The position numbers were made by a program, and so were the translations under genes. A stretch of 64,000 nucleotides of DNA, taken from positions 42,875 to 106,874 of IMG/VR virus record IMGVR_UViG_3300017991_000064; one strand, 5' to 3'. The notes beneath the pieces were generated by a model. It saw only the letters and a program-made list of their open reading frames with translations, was not told the origin of the DNA and made no database searches. Positions 8,217 to 15,540 of the stretch are shown here, piece after piece (within the stretch, counting starts at the first letter, position 1; every line of letters begins with the position of its first letter). The DNA is from a virus.

Positions 8217-8894
8217 ATGTACGAAAATATAGAAATGATTCCGCAAGATGTCAGGATCATCGAACAGCCCGTACTAAAGAATATCAGAAACTCGGAGTTT
8301 GTAGCTAGGTTATCACACCGCTCGGAAGAAAGAATCTCCGACGATTCTTACGTGGCTCTCATGGATAAAATGACACGTTTGAACCACCAGGCAGCCTTTG
8401 AGTTCATGGATATGACCGTAATGTTTACTACGAACCGTGGAGTATCCCATGAACTTGTCCGACATCGCCTATGTTCCTTCCTGCAAGAGAGTACGAGATA
8501 CATCAATTTCGACAAGAAGATGAAGGGTAAGATTCCTATTATCCGCGGGGATTACCCAATGTATATGTTAAAGATTCTGGATGACATAGCATATACATAC
8601 AAGAAGATGGTTAACGAAGGTATCCCACCACAGAAAGCAAGAGATATCCTACCAATGTCATTGGCTACCAGGATAGCTGTTAAAACCAATCTTAGAGAAT
8701 GGGCATATTTATTCCACATGAGATTATTCAACAAGAAAGCTCATCCTCAGTTTAGAGAGTTGATGTCAATGCTATTGAATAAGCTAGTAAACAAACCAGC
8801 CTGGTATCCGGTAGTAAACTGCCTACTTCAGAATACCTATGGATACACAGAAGAACAAATCGAAGATGCAAGGGGGGTCTGTCTCAATGAGTAA
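8217..8894 (+). CDS. thyX: Flavin-dependent thymidylate synthase ThyX
   Basis: Makes dTMP from dUMP using methylene-tetrahydrofolate, FAD and NADPH, supplying thymidine for phage DNA synthesis. The diagnostic ThyX motif is present as RHRLCSFLQESTRY (residues 82-95), containing the RHR...S.....S.RY framework that binds dUMP and flavin. The length of 225 residues is normal. The downstream IAVKTNLREWAYLFHMRL segment contains the second conserved nucleotide-binding region (NLREW..F). An AGGAGG SD ten bases upstream fixes the start. The 3' end overlaps the next gene by eight bases. It acts in the cytoplasm as a homotetramer (family knowledge). Confidence 0.96.
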   Translation: MYENIEMIPQDVRIIEQPVLKNIRNSEFVARLSHRSEERISDDSYVALMDKMTRLNHQAAFEFMDMTVMFTTNRGVSHELVRHRLCSFLQESTRYINFDKKMKGKIPIIRGDYPMYMLKILDDIAYTYKKMVNEGIPPQKARDILPMSLATRIAVKTNLREWAYLFHMRLFNKKAHPQFRELMSMLLNKLVNKPAWYPVVNCLLQNTYGYTEEQIEDARGVCLNE

Positions 8895-9723
8895 TGTCAC
8901 ATATGTATTCTATGAAAATGGTGTCAAGATGCTTGGGTCTACTAACAATGAATTTGATGTGGGATCAGATGCTATAAGAGATGAACTTCTCCAACGACTC
9001 CAATCAACAATCAGCCATGTTTCCGAGTTAGAATTCCAGGTGAAAGATCTTGAGGCCTCAAAGAACCAGGCCTACAAGGAAAGGAATTTAATGGTTCAAT
9101 TCCTCACCTTCATCTACCCATCATATCTTACTAAGCACCCCGAAGATGATCTTTCCTGGGAACAGGACTGGATGAACATTGTTGTGGTTGATGGTCCTGG
9201 TGGTCAAATGAGTTGGCACATCCATGATTCTGAAATGCTTCTCTTCTCCCATCTGGGGTACAGAGAGAATGATTGGGATGGGCATACCACGGAGGATAAG
9301 TACAAAAGGTTAGAGCATTGTTGCCGAGTAGAGATTCAGAGACCACTAATTGAGAATCCACCGATCGTTAAGTCTCAGGGTGATCGTGATAAAGTAGAAT
9401 TAGGTCTTTGTCTACAGATGATCGATAAAGATAACATCTTTAAGGCCATCGTTCAAGAGATATTCAAACAGAAAGCTGCAGAGAGGGGCTATGTTCTCCC
9501 CGATCAGGACTCTGATATTTCTATGATCAACGGCGAGCTAGAAGAGAAATTGGTTCTTATGGGATTCCAAACAAAGGTGGAAATGGCAGTTCATCGTATT
9601 CCCTACCCCTTTGATAAGAACAAGAAAACCAAGGTAGAGCATGTTGATGTGTCAGTCACTGAAGGAATTGATAAATTCATAGGTGCTATTAAAGGAGCTA
9701 AGGAGGAAAAGAAAGATGAATGA
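8887..9723 (+). CDS. Unknown phage protein with WDGHTTEDKY motif
   Basis: A 278-residue protein. The start at 8887 is preferred because AGGGGGG lies nine bases upstream; in-frame ATGs at 8839 and 8866 would overlap ThyX more and lack an SD. Residues about 20-60 form a short coiled coil (LQRLQSTISHVSELEFQVK). The centre contains MSWHIHDSEMLLF followed by NDWDGHTTEDKYKRL, a His/Asp/Glu-rich segment. I recall similar strings in other phage proteins but know no function. The C-terminal third is charged and ends EEKKDE, overlapping the next gene. It may be a nucleotide-metabolism or DNA-associated accessory given its neighbours (inference). Confidence 0.65.
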   Translation: MSNVTYVFYENGVKMLGSTNNEFDVGSDAIRDELLQRLQSTISHVSELEFQVKDLEASKNQAYKERNLMVQFLTFIYPSYLTKHPEDDLSWEQDWMNIVVVDGPGGQMSWHIHDSEMLLFSHLGYRENDWDGHTTEDKYKRLEHCCRVEIQRPLIENPPIVKSQGDRDKVELGLCLQMIDKDNIFKAIVQEIFKQKAAERGYVLPDQDSDISMINGELEEKLVLMGFQTKVEMAVHRIPYPFDKNKKTKVEHVDVSVTEGIDKFIGAIKGAKEEKKDE

Positions 9724-10723
9724 TACCCAACTCATTCAATTGGCGGAGGAAACATTCGGTGGTGCACTTGATGTTATGAAACGAAAGAATGCTGACTACA
9801 CAGCAGGTATGAAGGAGTATGATGCTCTTCTAAACTTTAAGTTGATTGCTTCATTGTTGAATATCTCTCCCTATAAGGTCTGGGGTGTTTATGCTATGAA
9901 GCATATGCTTGCGATCCTTAAGTTCACCAATACTGGTAGGGTAGAAAGTGAAGGTTTATTTGGAAGGGTTGATGACCAGATGAACTATGCCATTCTCCTC
10001 AAGGCACTGGCTACAGATGAGAAGAATGGTGTCAGAATGACCATTGATCTCGAAGAGTACTTCAGAATTCATATGGCAGAAAATGGGGTTCAGAACGATG
10101 ACATCATTGACGATGATGAACCAGAGATTGATCAAGAGTTTATCCAGACGAGATTAAATACAACTCTTGAAGCATTGAAGGAAAGTCTACAAAGGTCAGA
10201 CTCCATTCCTGTTGATGTAAAGAAAATGATCGAGAAAAAGATACAGAGTATGGAAGAGATGGTAACTACACCCTCCACGTCAGATGTGGAAGGAGTTAAG
10301 GTAGTTCCTCCACCTGAGGAGGATACGCTAGTTATTGTACCCATCTCGGATACCCTAGAGGCATTGCTAAAAAGGTATCAAATGGACAAGGAGTCTGTGG
10401 AGAAGACCATTATTCCAAACATCATTTCGATGTTCGAAAGGTTTCAGCAGAAGTTTGGTGATGGCAGAAAATGTATGACTAGAGTAGAAACGTTTAAGAA
10501 ACCCAATAACCTTGAGAAAAAGGTTAGATATTCTGCTTACGTGGTCTTGTACTTAAAACAGGATGAGCATCCTTCTGGAGTACAGATTGACAGAATGGGA
10601 TTCGGGGTTTATGACAGTATTCAAGATGTCACGGTCGCTGGAGAGATGGTGAGTATCGCATTAGAGCGGGTTCATAAAAAGTGTAAAATTGATATCGAAG
10701 TAGCCGAAGCTGTACAATTTTAA
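9716..10723 (+). CDS. DUF1599/DUF6378-like domain protein (nucleotide-metabolism-associated)
   Basis: A 335-residue protein. The start at 9716 has AAGGAGG nine bases upstream, while an upstream in-frame codon at 9683 lies inside the previous gene. Residues about 5-110 carry KRKNADYTAG, then LLNFKLIASLL, SPYKVWGVYAMKHM and DDQMNYAILLKAL. This matches the helical pattern of DUF1599 (nucleotide modification associated domain) and DUF6378, which resemble MazG-like all-alpha NTP pyrophosphatases. The acidic metal-binding residues cannot be assigned with certainty. An acidic and proline-rich linker (about 120-215) leads to a separate mixed alpha/beta C-terminal domain that I do not recognise. A role in controlling nucleotide pools beside ThyX is an inference. 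Confidence 0.55.
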   Translation: MNDTQLIQLAEETFGGALDVMKRKNADYTAGMKEYDALLNFKLIASLLNISPYKVWGVYAMKHMLAILKFTNTGRVESEGLFGRVDDQMNYAILLKALATDEKNGVRMTIDLEEYFRIHMAENGVQNDDIIDDDEPEIDQEFIQTRLNTTLEALKESLQRSDSIPVDVKKMIEKKIQSMEEMVTTPSTSDVEGVKVVPPPEEDTLVIVPISDTLEALLKRYQMDKESVEKTIIPNIISMFERFQQKFGDGRKCMTRVETFKKPNNLEKKVRYSAYVVLYLKQDEHPSGVQIDRMGFGVYDSIQDVTVAGEMVSIALERVHKKCKIDIEVAEAVQF

Positions 10724-10977
10724 TGAACATGAGTAGAATACCAGAAGCTTTATCTAATGTAATGATGTGGCTATCTGCCTTGAAGGTTAGAGGTCGGATT
10801 TTCTTCCACTGGACAACAAAAGGTAAGGACCTTGAATTCACCCTACGCATTCCAGCCAATGAAGCCATAGCAGTCCCCGCAAAGGAACTTGCTAATCTGA
10901 ACAAAGCACGGAGTGTTAGTGAGAAATTAAGGATCCTTAGACGTATTGCTCTTCTAGTCGAGAATAGAAGAAAATAG
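10723..10977 (+). CDS. Small basic protein, unknown
   Basis: An 84-residue basic protein starting at a TAATG overlap with the preceding stop; a second ATG at 10729 is an alternative. The first half is strand-rich with aromatic residues (RGRIFFHWTTKGKDLEFTL). The second half is a basic helix (SEKLRILRRIALLVENRRK). No family is recognised. The basic helix suggests nucleic acid contact, but that is only a guess. A 28-base gap with an AAGGAGG SD leads to the next gene. Confidence 0.6.
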   Translation: MNMSRIPEALSNVMMWLSALKVRGRIFFHWTTKGKDLEFTLRIPANEAIAVPAKELANLNKARSVSEKLRILRRIALLVENRRK

Positions 10978-11005
10978 CCTTTTTATAGTATATAAGGAGG
11001 TTCTC

Positions 11006-11374
11006 ATGAGAATGTGGATGGTAGATCCAAAGATAATGTGTAGACAACATCTGTTGGGTGAGCATAGAGAGATGCATGCTCTACGAGGTATGATTATGAA
11101 AGGACTCAGTCTCGATGGCTATGTCCGTAATAATTGTCTTCAGTTTAGGGACATCAAGAAACGCCATGATCGAATTGTTGCTGAAATGATTCGTCGTGGT
11201 TATAATCACTATTCTCCACTCGAAGAAATTCCTGATATGGTCACGATAAAATATAGCTACTTCGTTCAGGAATCAAAGGTTGATGTTGAATCTTCACTAC
11301 AGGATCTACTCCAACGTTGTGTACGATGTTCTAAACGATTCAAAAAGTTAAGGAGGAATAATGGAGAACAATGA
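11006..11374 (+). CDS. Pyrimidine dimer DNA glycosylase-like protein (DenV/PF03013 type)
   Basis: A 122-residue protein beginning MRMWMVDPKIMCRQHLLGEH, the characteristic N-terminus of the short phage endonuclease V-like family: an early basic strand, then RQHLLGEHREMHAL. It continues with an internal IKKRHDRIVAEMIRRGYNH segment and SPL, also typical. T4 DenV cuts DNA at UV-induced pyrimidine dimers by glycosylase/AP-lyase chemistry, using the N-terminal residue as nucleophile. Members with this MRMW start are widely annotated this way, although the activity of this branch is inferred. The start has a strong AAGGAGG SD. The last 14 bases overlap the next gene. Confidence 0.75.
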   Translation: MRMWMVDPKIMCRQHLLGEHREMHALRGMIMKGLSLDGYVRNNCLQFRDIKKRHDRIVAEMIRRGYNHYSPLEEIPDMVTIKYSYFVQESKVDVESSLQDLLQRCVRCSKRFKKLRRNNGEQ

Positions 11375-11675
11375 ACACCTACTGAACAGGAATTTTCACT
11401 TTCACAAAACAAAAGACAAGGAAGGGATTCCGATCATCATGATTATGTCAGTTGAAAATATGGAGGGGACCTTCAAGGGAATAGATCCCCCACTAGAACG
11501 AAATGCAGAATCTGATAAGATCGGAATCCCCAATCCCAAAACTGGAGAAACAGAGTGGATAGAATATTCTCCAGCACCAGACCTAGCACTGAAAGTCGTG
11601 GGGTATCTCACAGACAATGACATGAGAGCGCTAATGGAAGTAATCCCACGAGATATTCATCTCGAGTACATGTAG
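11361..11675 (+). CDS. Small protein, unknown
   Basis: A 104-residue acidic protein with no recognised domain. Its N-terminus is polar (HLLNRNFHFHKTKDKEG), followed by a hydrophobic strand (IPIIMIMSVENM), a proline-rich middle (NPKTGETEWIEYSPAPD) and a C-terminal ALMEVIPRDIHLEYM. It has no membrane helix. It starts within the preceding gene with an AAGGAGG SD, so it is translated as part of the same operon. Nothing in context assigns a role. Confidence 0.65.
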   Translation: MENNEHLLNRNFHFHKTKDKEGIPIIMIMSVENMEGTFKGIDPPLERNAESDKIGIPNPKTGETEWIEYSPAPDLALKVVGYLTDNDMRALMEVIPRDIHLEYM

Positions 11676-11683
11676 GAGGAATC

Positions 11684-12049
11684 ATGAACTTTATCCGGGT
11701 AGGTTTTCATTTCATGGTGGACAATGCGATCCCTATCCTTTACATTCTTCTTGCTCTCCATATCTTTCTAACTACCCGAAGAGTCTTTTACTTAGAGGGT
11801 AAGATTCGAGAGGTGGAAATTAACCTGGAAGATGTTAAGAGACAATTGGATTACTACGTTGTCTCCACCGCTGATTTCGAGAAGTTCAAGAGTGAAGTAT
11901 ATCTGATTGTGGACAACTTCTCAAGGTACCAGGAAATAACACGTAGAAGTAACGGAAAGTTGAGTCACCGGGGGTTAATGAATTTTCTCAAGAGTCAGCT
12001 CGAGATAGAAAGCTTACAGGCCAAATGTGAAGTTAGTGATGATGATTAG
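11684..12049 (+). CDS. Membrane-anchored coiled-coil protein, unknown
   Basis: A 121-residue protein, the last gene of the + strand block. Residues about 14-31 form one membrane helix (AIPILYILLALHIFL) followed by a coiled coil (VFYLEGKIREVEINLEDVKRQL), so the bulk probably lies in the cytoplasm. The C-terminus is acidic (EVSDDD). The start has a TAGGAGG SD. The stop codon overlaps the stop of the convergent - strand gene by two bases, and the operon terminator lies about 50 bases further on, inside that convergent gene. No family is recognised. Confidence 0.65.
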   Translation: MNFIRVGFHFMVDNAIPILYILLALHIFLTTRRVFYLEGKIREVEINLEDVKRQLDYYVVSTADFEKFKSEVYLIVDNFSRYQEITRRSNGKLSHRGLMNFLKSQLEIESLQAKCEVSDDD

Positions 12050-12486
12050 AATCTAAAGGTGAATGAAACACTCTTCTTTCCATATTCAGTTCCAAAGGGG
12101 CTTACGACATTCCCAAGTTGTAAGCCTTCTTTTTTGTGTAGTTTGGTTAGGATTCTGTTCTCAAGGTGTGATGTAATACGATCACTCATCTCCAAACTCA
12201 TTTCACGTCTCAATGATCTCTTCAGATATTTTCCAAAGGCACCTAATCCCCTTGTCTTCATTTCGTATCTATGGTTCGTAATATAATCACCCGTTGCACT
12301 ACACCAATGCTTTAACCTTTTGTACATTACAAGTTCGGTAGCAGTATAGTATTTAGTAGCTCCACTTTCATCTGCTCTCTTCATCGCTTTTGTCGCTACT
12401 CTTATGAATTGTGTAAATATCAGTAGTACAATTAGATTGAAGTAATTCACAAGTACATCATTTAATAGATCACCAATTAATTCCAT
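12046..12486 (-). CDS. Small membrane protein at the end of the - strand block
   Basis: A 146-residue protein with one N-terminal membrane helix (VNYFNLIVLLIFTQFIRVA, about residues 13-31) followed by a basic cytoplasmic domain rich in Lys/Arg (YKRLKHW, KYLKRSLRR) and ending KKSVSFTFRF. No family is recognised. It is the last gene of the long leftward block and converges with the + strand genes, stop to stop. Its SD is a run of G bases (AAGGGGGGG) that lies at the edge of repeat copy E. Located beyond lysozyme and holin, it may be a lysis or membrane accessory (inference). Confidence 0.6.
   Translation of the reverse strand: MELIGDLLNDVLVNYFNLIVLLIFTQFIRVATKAMKRADESGATKYYTATELVMYKRLKHWCSATGDYITNHRYEMKTRGLGAFGKYLKRSLRREMSLEMSDRITSHLENRILTKLHKKEGLQLGNVVSPFGTEYGKKSVSFTFRF
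12099..12135 (+). terminator. Intrinsic terminator of the + strand operon
   Basis: A ten-base-pair stem (GGCTTACGAC with GTTGTAAGCC, one G-T pair) with an eight-base loop is followed directly by TTCTTTTTT, a classical rho-independent terminator on the + strand. It lies inside the 3' coding part of the convergent gene at 12046-12486. It would stop transcription from the replication/packaging block before it runs antisense into the lysis and tail genes. Confidence 0.85.
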
Positions 12487-12498
12487 TCAAACCCCCCT

Positions 12499-12575
12499 TG
12501 CCAGAATGACAAAACAGTACCAAGATTTCATTTGTTAGGTTTACCAGTGGAAATCCTTAACTTAAATCTCAACGA
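12499..12575 (+). repeat. Dispersed intergenic repeat, copy E
   Basis: Related to copies A-D. It begins TGCCAGAATGA, keeps AGTACC and ATTTGTT, and its right half (CAGTGGAAATCCTTAACTTA) is nearly identical to copy C. It lies between two - strand genes but points along the + strand, so it is antisense to local transcription. Its left edge touches the SD of the gene at 12486 and its right edge covers the stop of the gene at 12569. Confidence 0.75.
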
Positions 12576-12757
12576 CCCATATAGGGAAAAATTTGACCCT
12601 TTATTTTATCCCCTTTTCTCCTTCTCTTTAATTTCCTGGTGGTCATCCACATTGAGATCATTTGAATTACTACCATCGCTGAGACAAGAATGGTTCCACC
12701 CATAAGAATGTAAGCAATGGTTTTGAGACTCCATTCGAGTTCAATTATTGTCATCAT
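12569..12757 (-). CDS. Very small single-pass membrane protein
   Basis: About 61-62 residues. An AGGAGG SD lies immediately before two adjacent ATGs (12757 and 12754); the second has the better spacing. A TTG further upstream overlaps the SD and is unlikely to be the start. One membrane helix (TIAYILMGGTILVSAMVVIQMISMW) is followed by a strongly basic tail (TRKLKRRRKGDK), giving an N-out/C-in topology by the positive-inside rule. Its place next to holin suggests a second holin, antiholin or other lysis regulator, but this cannot be decided from sequence. Confidence 0.6.
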   Translation of the reverse strand: MMTIIELEWSLKTIAYILMGGTILVSAMVVIQMISMWMTTRKLKRRRKGDKIKGQIFPYMGR

Positions 12758-12776
12758 ACCTCCTATCAACGGAAAT

Positions 12777-12800
12777 GGGATAGAGAATGAACTCTATCCC
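12777..12800 (-). terminator. Terminator-like hairpin after holin gene
   Basis: A perfect nine-base-pair stem (GGGATAGAG with CTCTATCCC) and six-base loop lie 43 bases beyond the holin stop codon. There is no long T-run after it on the - strand, so termination may be partial. The small membrane-protein genes downstream would then be expressed by read-through or separately. Confidence 0.6.
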
Positions 12801-12842
12801 ATAACCATGCTCCAAAATATCGTAACGTATGTACGACCTGAA

Positions 12843-13307
12843 TCAGTTACCGATGTTGTTCACCTTGAACACATTCTGTTCCACTAGATGCTCAATGTAT
12901 GCACCGGTATCACCCATGAACTTATCAAGGAGATCCATCTTTTCCTTACCAAGAATTCTCTTGGCCTCGCTGATAACATTCTGTTTGATGACCTTCTTCT
13001 CTGCATCGGTTACCTTAGCACCACCATCGCTATCAGGTGCCTGGGCTTTCTTGTACTCCTTAACCAATGTTTGTTCTGCTGACATGACCAAAGTTTCGAT
13101 TAGTTCAGCCAGGTCCAGCTTGGTTTCGTAGTACTGTATCTTCTCACCCTGTGCCTCTGCGGCAGCTTTCTTCGCTTCCATATCTTTCTCATAGGTATCA
13201 ACGTATTTCTTCACCTTTGAGGAGATCATGGGAAGAAGAACAATAATAGCTGTTTTGATCAACCAGTTCAGTACGAGACTAACGGCCTCTGATGATAGCC
13301 ATTCCAT
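12843..13307 (-). CDS. Holin, LLH family (tentative)
   Basis: A 154-residue protein with one N-terminal membrane helix (LVLNWLIKTAIIVLLPMIS), then a long charged helix rich in Ala/Lys/Glu (EKDMEAKKAAAEAQGEK). A C-terminal part reads AEKKVIKQNVISEAKRILG. This layout is typical of the LLH-type phage holin family (one TM, long cytoplasmic helix), which opens the membrane so lysozyme can reach the wall. The start is ATG 13307 with GGAGG eight bases upstream; an in-frame GTG at 13316 abuts the SD and is rejected. The lysozyme gene lies two genes upstream. Confidence 0.7.
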   Translation of the reverse strand: MEWLSSEAVSLVLNWLIKTAIIVLLPMISSKVKKYVDTYEKDMEAKKAAAEAQGEKIQYYETKLDLAELIETLVMSAEQTLVKEYKKAQAPDSDGGAKVTDAEKKVIKQNVISEAKRILGKEKMDLLDKFMGDTGAYIEHLVEQNVFKVNNIGN

Positions 13308-13362
13308 TGTGTTCACCTCCGTTTATGTATGTAATCTAATGGTTTACTTATGATTCCTTGTG

Positions 13363-13587
13363 TCACCTCCGTCCCATGTAATATTTGCATCTAATGCATC
13401 TTCCTTTCTGTTTATCCTTTAACCCTTTCCTAAAGTTCCATTTGCCACAATTGTTGCATTTCCGCATGGTAGCTCTTTTCTTAATGGCCCACTTCAAAGA
13501 ACTAAATGGCGCTTTCACAATTCCTACAACTAGATCCTTCGGACTAATGAAGATTCCATGCCCTCGTCTATTGTTAAGAAATTTCAT
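13363..13587 (-). CDS. Small zinc-ribbon protein between lysozyme and holin
   Basis: A 74-residue basic protein. The C-terminal half has two CxxC knuckles, CNNC and CIRC about 20 residues apart, forming a probable zinc ribbon ending KYYMGRR. The N-terminus is basic and includes a short hydrophobic stretch (VVGIVKAPFSSLKWAI), too short for a sure membrane helix. Its ATG overlaps the lysozyme stop (ATGA), with AGGAGG inside the lysozyme 3' end, so it is translationally coupled to lysozyme. Function is unknown; a regulatory nucleic-acid-binding role is possible. Confidence 0.65.
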   Translation of the reverse strand: MKFLNNRRGHGIFISPKDLVVGIVKAPFSSLKWAIKKRATMRKCNNCGKWNFRKGLKDKQKGRCIRCKYYMGRR

Positions 13588-14159
13588 TCCTTCCCCTCCT
13601 TTACGAACTTGGGAAGATAGATAAGATTCAATTTGTTGATTCGATTACTAACTCCGTAGTAGATACTATAGGTCCATATCCTCTTCCGTACGAGAGCAAT
13701 GTTGTATTTATCTCTCATGTCATTAAAGAAGGCTGCAAATCTTTCTACAACAACATTGCTGTAATGATCCTCTCCTCCCAAACAATCTTCTACCGCCTTA
13801 AGTGTAATGGGACCTATGAGTCCATCCATTCTTAGCTGAAGGTCATACTTAATGTTGAGACATTGTTGCATGAGACGAATGGATGTATGTGGTGATGCAT
13901 TGTAGGCAAAGTCCATTACACAGATATCTAACCCTGATGGTAACTCTGAGCATTTGGCCTTTTGCCATCGTGGCATGTATACCTCCTCGAATACTGTTGA
14001 CATCCTCAAGGTTTTATTCTTAATCTGTTCAGCATACTGAGGATACGCTCGTGATGAAACGCCATACATTGTTGTGCCACCTGGATCATCAGGATCATTA
14101 CTCCAGTATCCCTCAAATTCCATTAGAACCGGCCAAAATTTCTTTTCGTTCCCTCTCAT
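13584..14159 (-). CDS. Endolysin: GH108 N-acetylmuramidase
   Basis: A 191-residue peptidoglycan hydrolase. The catalytic region near the N-terminus reads EFEGYWSNDPDDPGGTTMYG, matching glycoside hydrolase family 108, in which the Glu before the Gly is the general acid. The middle keeps RWQKAKCSELPSGLDICVMDFAYN, and the C-terminal part matches the linked peptidoglycan-binding module (MDGLIGPITLKAVE). No signal peptide is present, so it needs the holin for access to the wall. An excellent GGAGG SD fixes the start. It acts with the holin at 12843 in late lysis. Confidence 0.88.
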   Translation of the reverse strand: MRGNEKKFWPVLMEFEGYWSNDPDDPGGTTMYGVSSRAYPQYAEQIKNKTLRMSTVFEEVYMPRWQKAKCSELPSGLDICVMDFAYNASPHTSIRLMQQCLNIKYDLQLRMDGLIGPITLKAVEDCLGGEDHYSNVVVERFAAFFNDMRDKYNIALVRKRIWTYSIYYGVSNRINKLNLIYLPKFVKEGKE

Positions 14160-14181
14160 TGTGTCACCTCCATTTTATGTT

Positions 14182-14637
14182 TCATTCTGGTGTAAACCAT
14201 TCTTTTATGATTTTTGACCAGGTAAGTTGATTACTTTCATTAGGCATTCCCATCACTAGATTCGTATGGTGTGAAAATAATTGGAGATACATATTATAAA
14301 GTGTGGTGGAATACATAAGCACTAATGATCTGGGATTTAGCATGATAAACTGATCTAGAATAAATAGATCTGCCTTAACCTCATCCTTACTAAAATTCAT
14401 CTCATGGGTCATAGCTGTTGAGATAATTAATAGGTTAGGGTGGGAATCGGTAGCTTCATATATTGTATCAAAACGTTCAATCTCAAACTGTAGATTACAA
14501 TTGATGGAACATACTTTGAGAAGTTTTAGAAAGAATTTGTAGTCTACATAGTCATCATACAAATCATCATAACCAGATTCAATAAAAACAGCAGTTCTGA
14601 TAGAACCATTGGATGTTTCATTCATAATGTTTAACAT
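14182..14637 (-). CDS. Unknown protein, possibly receiver-like fold
   Basis: A 151-residue acidic protein with alternating hydrophobic strands and helices: RTAVFIE, FFLKLLKVC, a PNLLIIST strand, RSLVLMYST and NLVMGMP. This five-strand rhythm resembles a CheY-like alpha/beta fold. However, the phosphorylatable Asp and the Lys are absent at the expected places, so if it is one it is a degenerate receiver. The idea is weak and partly prompted by the true response regulator 900 bases upstream. It lies between lysozyme and the RuvC-like gene. A GGGGGTGAT SD supports the start. Confidence 0.55.
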   Translation of the reverse strand: MLNIMNETSNGSIRTAVFIESGYDDLYDDYVDYKFFLKLLKVCSINCNLQFEIERFDTIYEATDSHPNLLIISTAMTHEMNFSKDEVKADLFILDQFIMLNPRSLVLMYSTTLYNMYLQLFSHHTNLVMGMPNESNQLTWSKIIKEWFTPE

Positions 14638-14701
14638 ATCACCCCCATGATAATGGTAATTTTTAATACCTACCGAATTTCTGGGGCGATAGGAATAGCG
14701 G

Positions 14702-15397
14702 TTATATTTTTATCTGCCGTTTCCTACGCTTCTTCTTTTTTCTCTTCTTTCCAACCCCGATACCAGGTGGATCCTTGTGTACAGCATAGTAACCTAAGGC
14801 TATGGCATCTGCTGTATCATGAGGAAATTCATCAGGGTCTATGTCATACTCTGATGAAAGGATGATCTTAACAACCTGCTTAACCATGATCTCTTTTCTG
14901 AGTTTCTTATCCCTTAACTGATACTTCTTTGATTTGGATGAAAACTCTTTGGGAATCATAGCTCCTATATGTCTACTCTTAGCTGATGGTCCTACCTTAA
15001 TCAGTTTCACTCCTGGAAAGTAGAGGTGGAAGAGTGAGAAGTAGAGACCATTGAGTTCAGCTAGTTGTGAGAGAACTTTCCTACCTAAGGTATAAATGTA
15101 GTCATCAATATATACTCTTGTGATATTAGCATAGTGCTTTTTGACTGTAGAGATCCATCGGCGAATCATTCTGATGATAATCTCAGGTGTCATTCTCGAG
15201 ACTCCTAATTCAACCTCTTTATCGATCTCTAGGTTCTCGAAATGAATTGTGTAATGATCATAGTATGGTTTACGATCTTTCTTCCGTTTCTTAAGATTCA
15301 GATAACCAAAGTCAACGATTTCCTTGGTGTCCCAATCGAATATCGCAAATCCCATGTTATTCAAACCAGTATCTACCGCTAATACTAGATTACTCAT
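14702..15397 (-). CDS. RuvC-like Holliday-junction resolvase (RNase H fold)
   Basis: A 231-residue nuclease. The first strand LVLAVDTGLNNMGFAIFD places the first catalytic Asp at D9. VYIDDYIY near residue 95 and the C-terminal HDTADAIALGYYA provide the other acidic residues, in the arrangement of RuvC/poxvirus A22-type resolvases. It probably trims branched DNA before packaging, replacing T4 gp49. The extreme C-terminus is strongly basic (GKKRKKKKRRKRQIKI), suiting DNA binding. Its SD (GGAGG) lies within one arm of an 11-base inverted repeat, and a terminator stands upstream, so its expression may be specially controlled. Confidence 0.85.
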   Translation of the reverse strand: MSNLVLAVDTGLNNMGFAIFDWDTKEIVDFGYLNLKKRKKDRKPYYDHYTIHFENLEIDKEVELGVSRMTPEIIIRMIRRWISTVKKHYANITRVYIDDYIYTLGRKVLSQLAELNGLYFSLFHLYFPGVKLIKVGPSAKSRHIGAMIPKEFSSKSKKYQLRDKKLRKEIMVKQVVKIILSSEYDIDPDEFPHDTADAIALGYYAVHKDPPGIGVGKKRKKKKRRKRQIKI

Positions 15398-15398
15398 A

Positions 15399-15531
15399 TT
15401 GCCTCCGATGCTGTAATGTGGATGTAATGATCATAATAAAAAGAGAGGATACCTGCTCAAAACCAACGATTCATCACAGGTATCCACAATACGGTAGGTG
15501 ACAAACGAACCAAACCATTGATCGGAGGCAA
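15399..15531 (-). promoter_or_regulatory. Leader of the resolvase gene with SD-sequestering inverted repeat
   Basis: An 11-base perfect inverted repeat (TTGCCTCCGAT at 15399-15409 and ATCGGAGGCAA at 15521-15531) brackets the intergenic region. On the - strand transcript, the 3' arm contains the GGAGG SD of the resolvase and ends two bases before its ATG. The 5' arm, about 110 bases earlier, could pair with it and block ribosomes. The response-regulator terminator lies inside the loop. Transcripts entering by read-through would carry both arms; transcripts started inside would lack the blocking arm. This is an inference from sequence. Confidence 0.45.
15435..15485 (-). terminator. Intrinsic terminator after response-regulator gene
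   Basis: On the - strand a nine-base-pair stem (GGATACCTG with CAGGTATCC, 21-base loop) is followed by TCTCTTTTTATT, a convincing rho-independent terminator. It ends the transcription unit of the fibres, coiled-coil protein and response regulator before the resolvase/lysis genes. Confidence 0.8.
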
Positions 15532-15540
15532 AACGACCAT

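Noticed and set aside
12843-13316. GTG at 13316 as holin start
   Set aside because: It directly abuts the GGAGG; the ATG at 13307 has correct spacing.
15454-15540. 28-residue reading frame after the response regulator
   Set aside because: No SD, no protein-like composition, and it overlaps the terminator hairpin.
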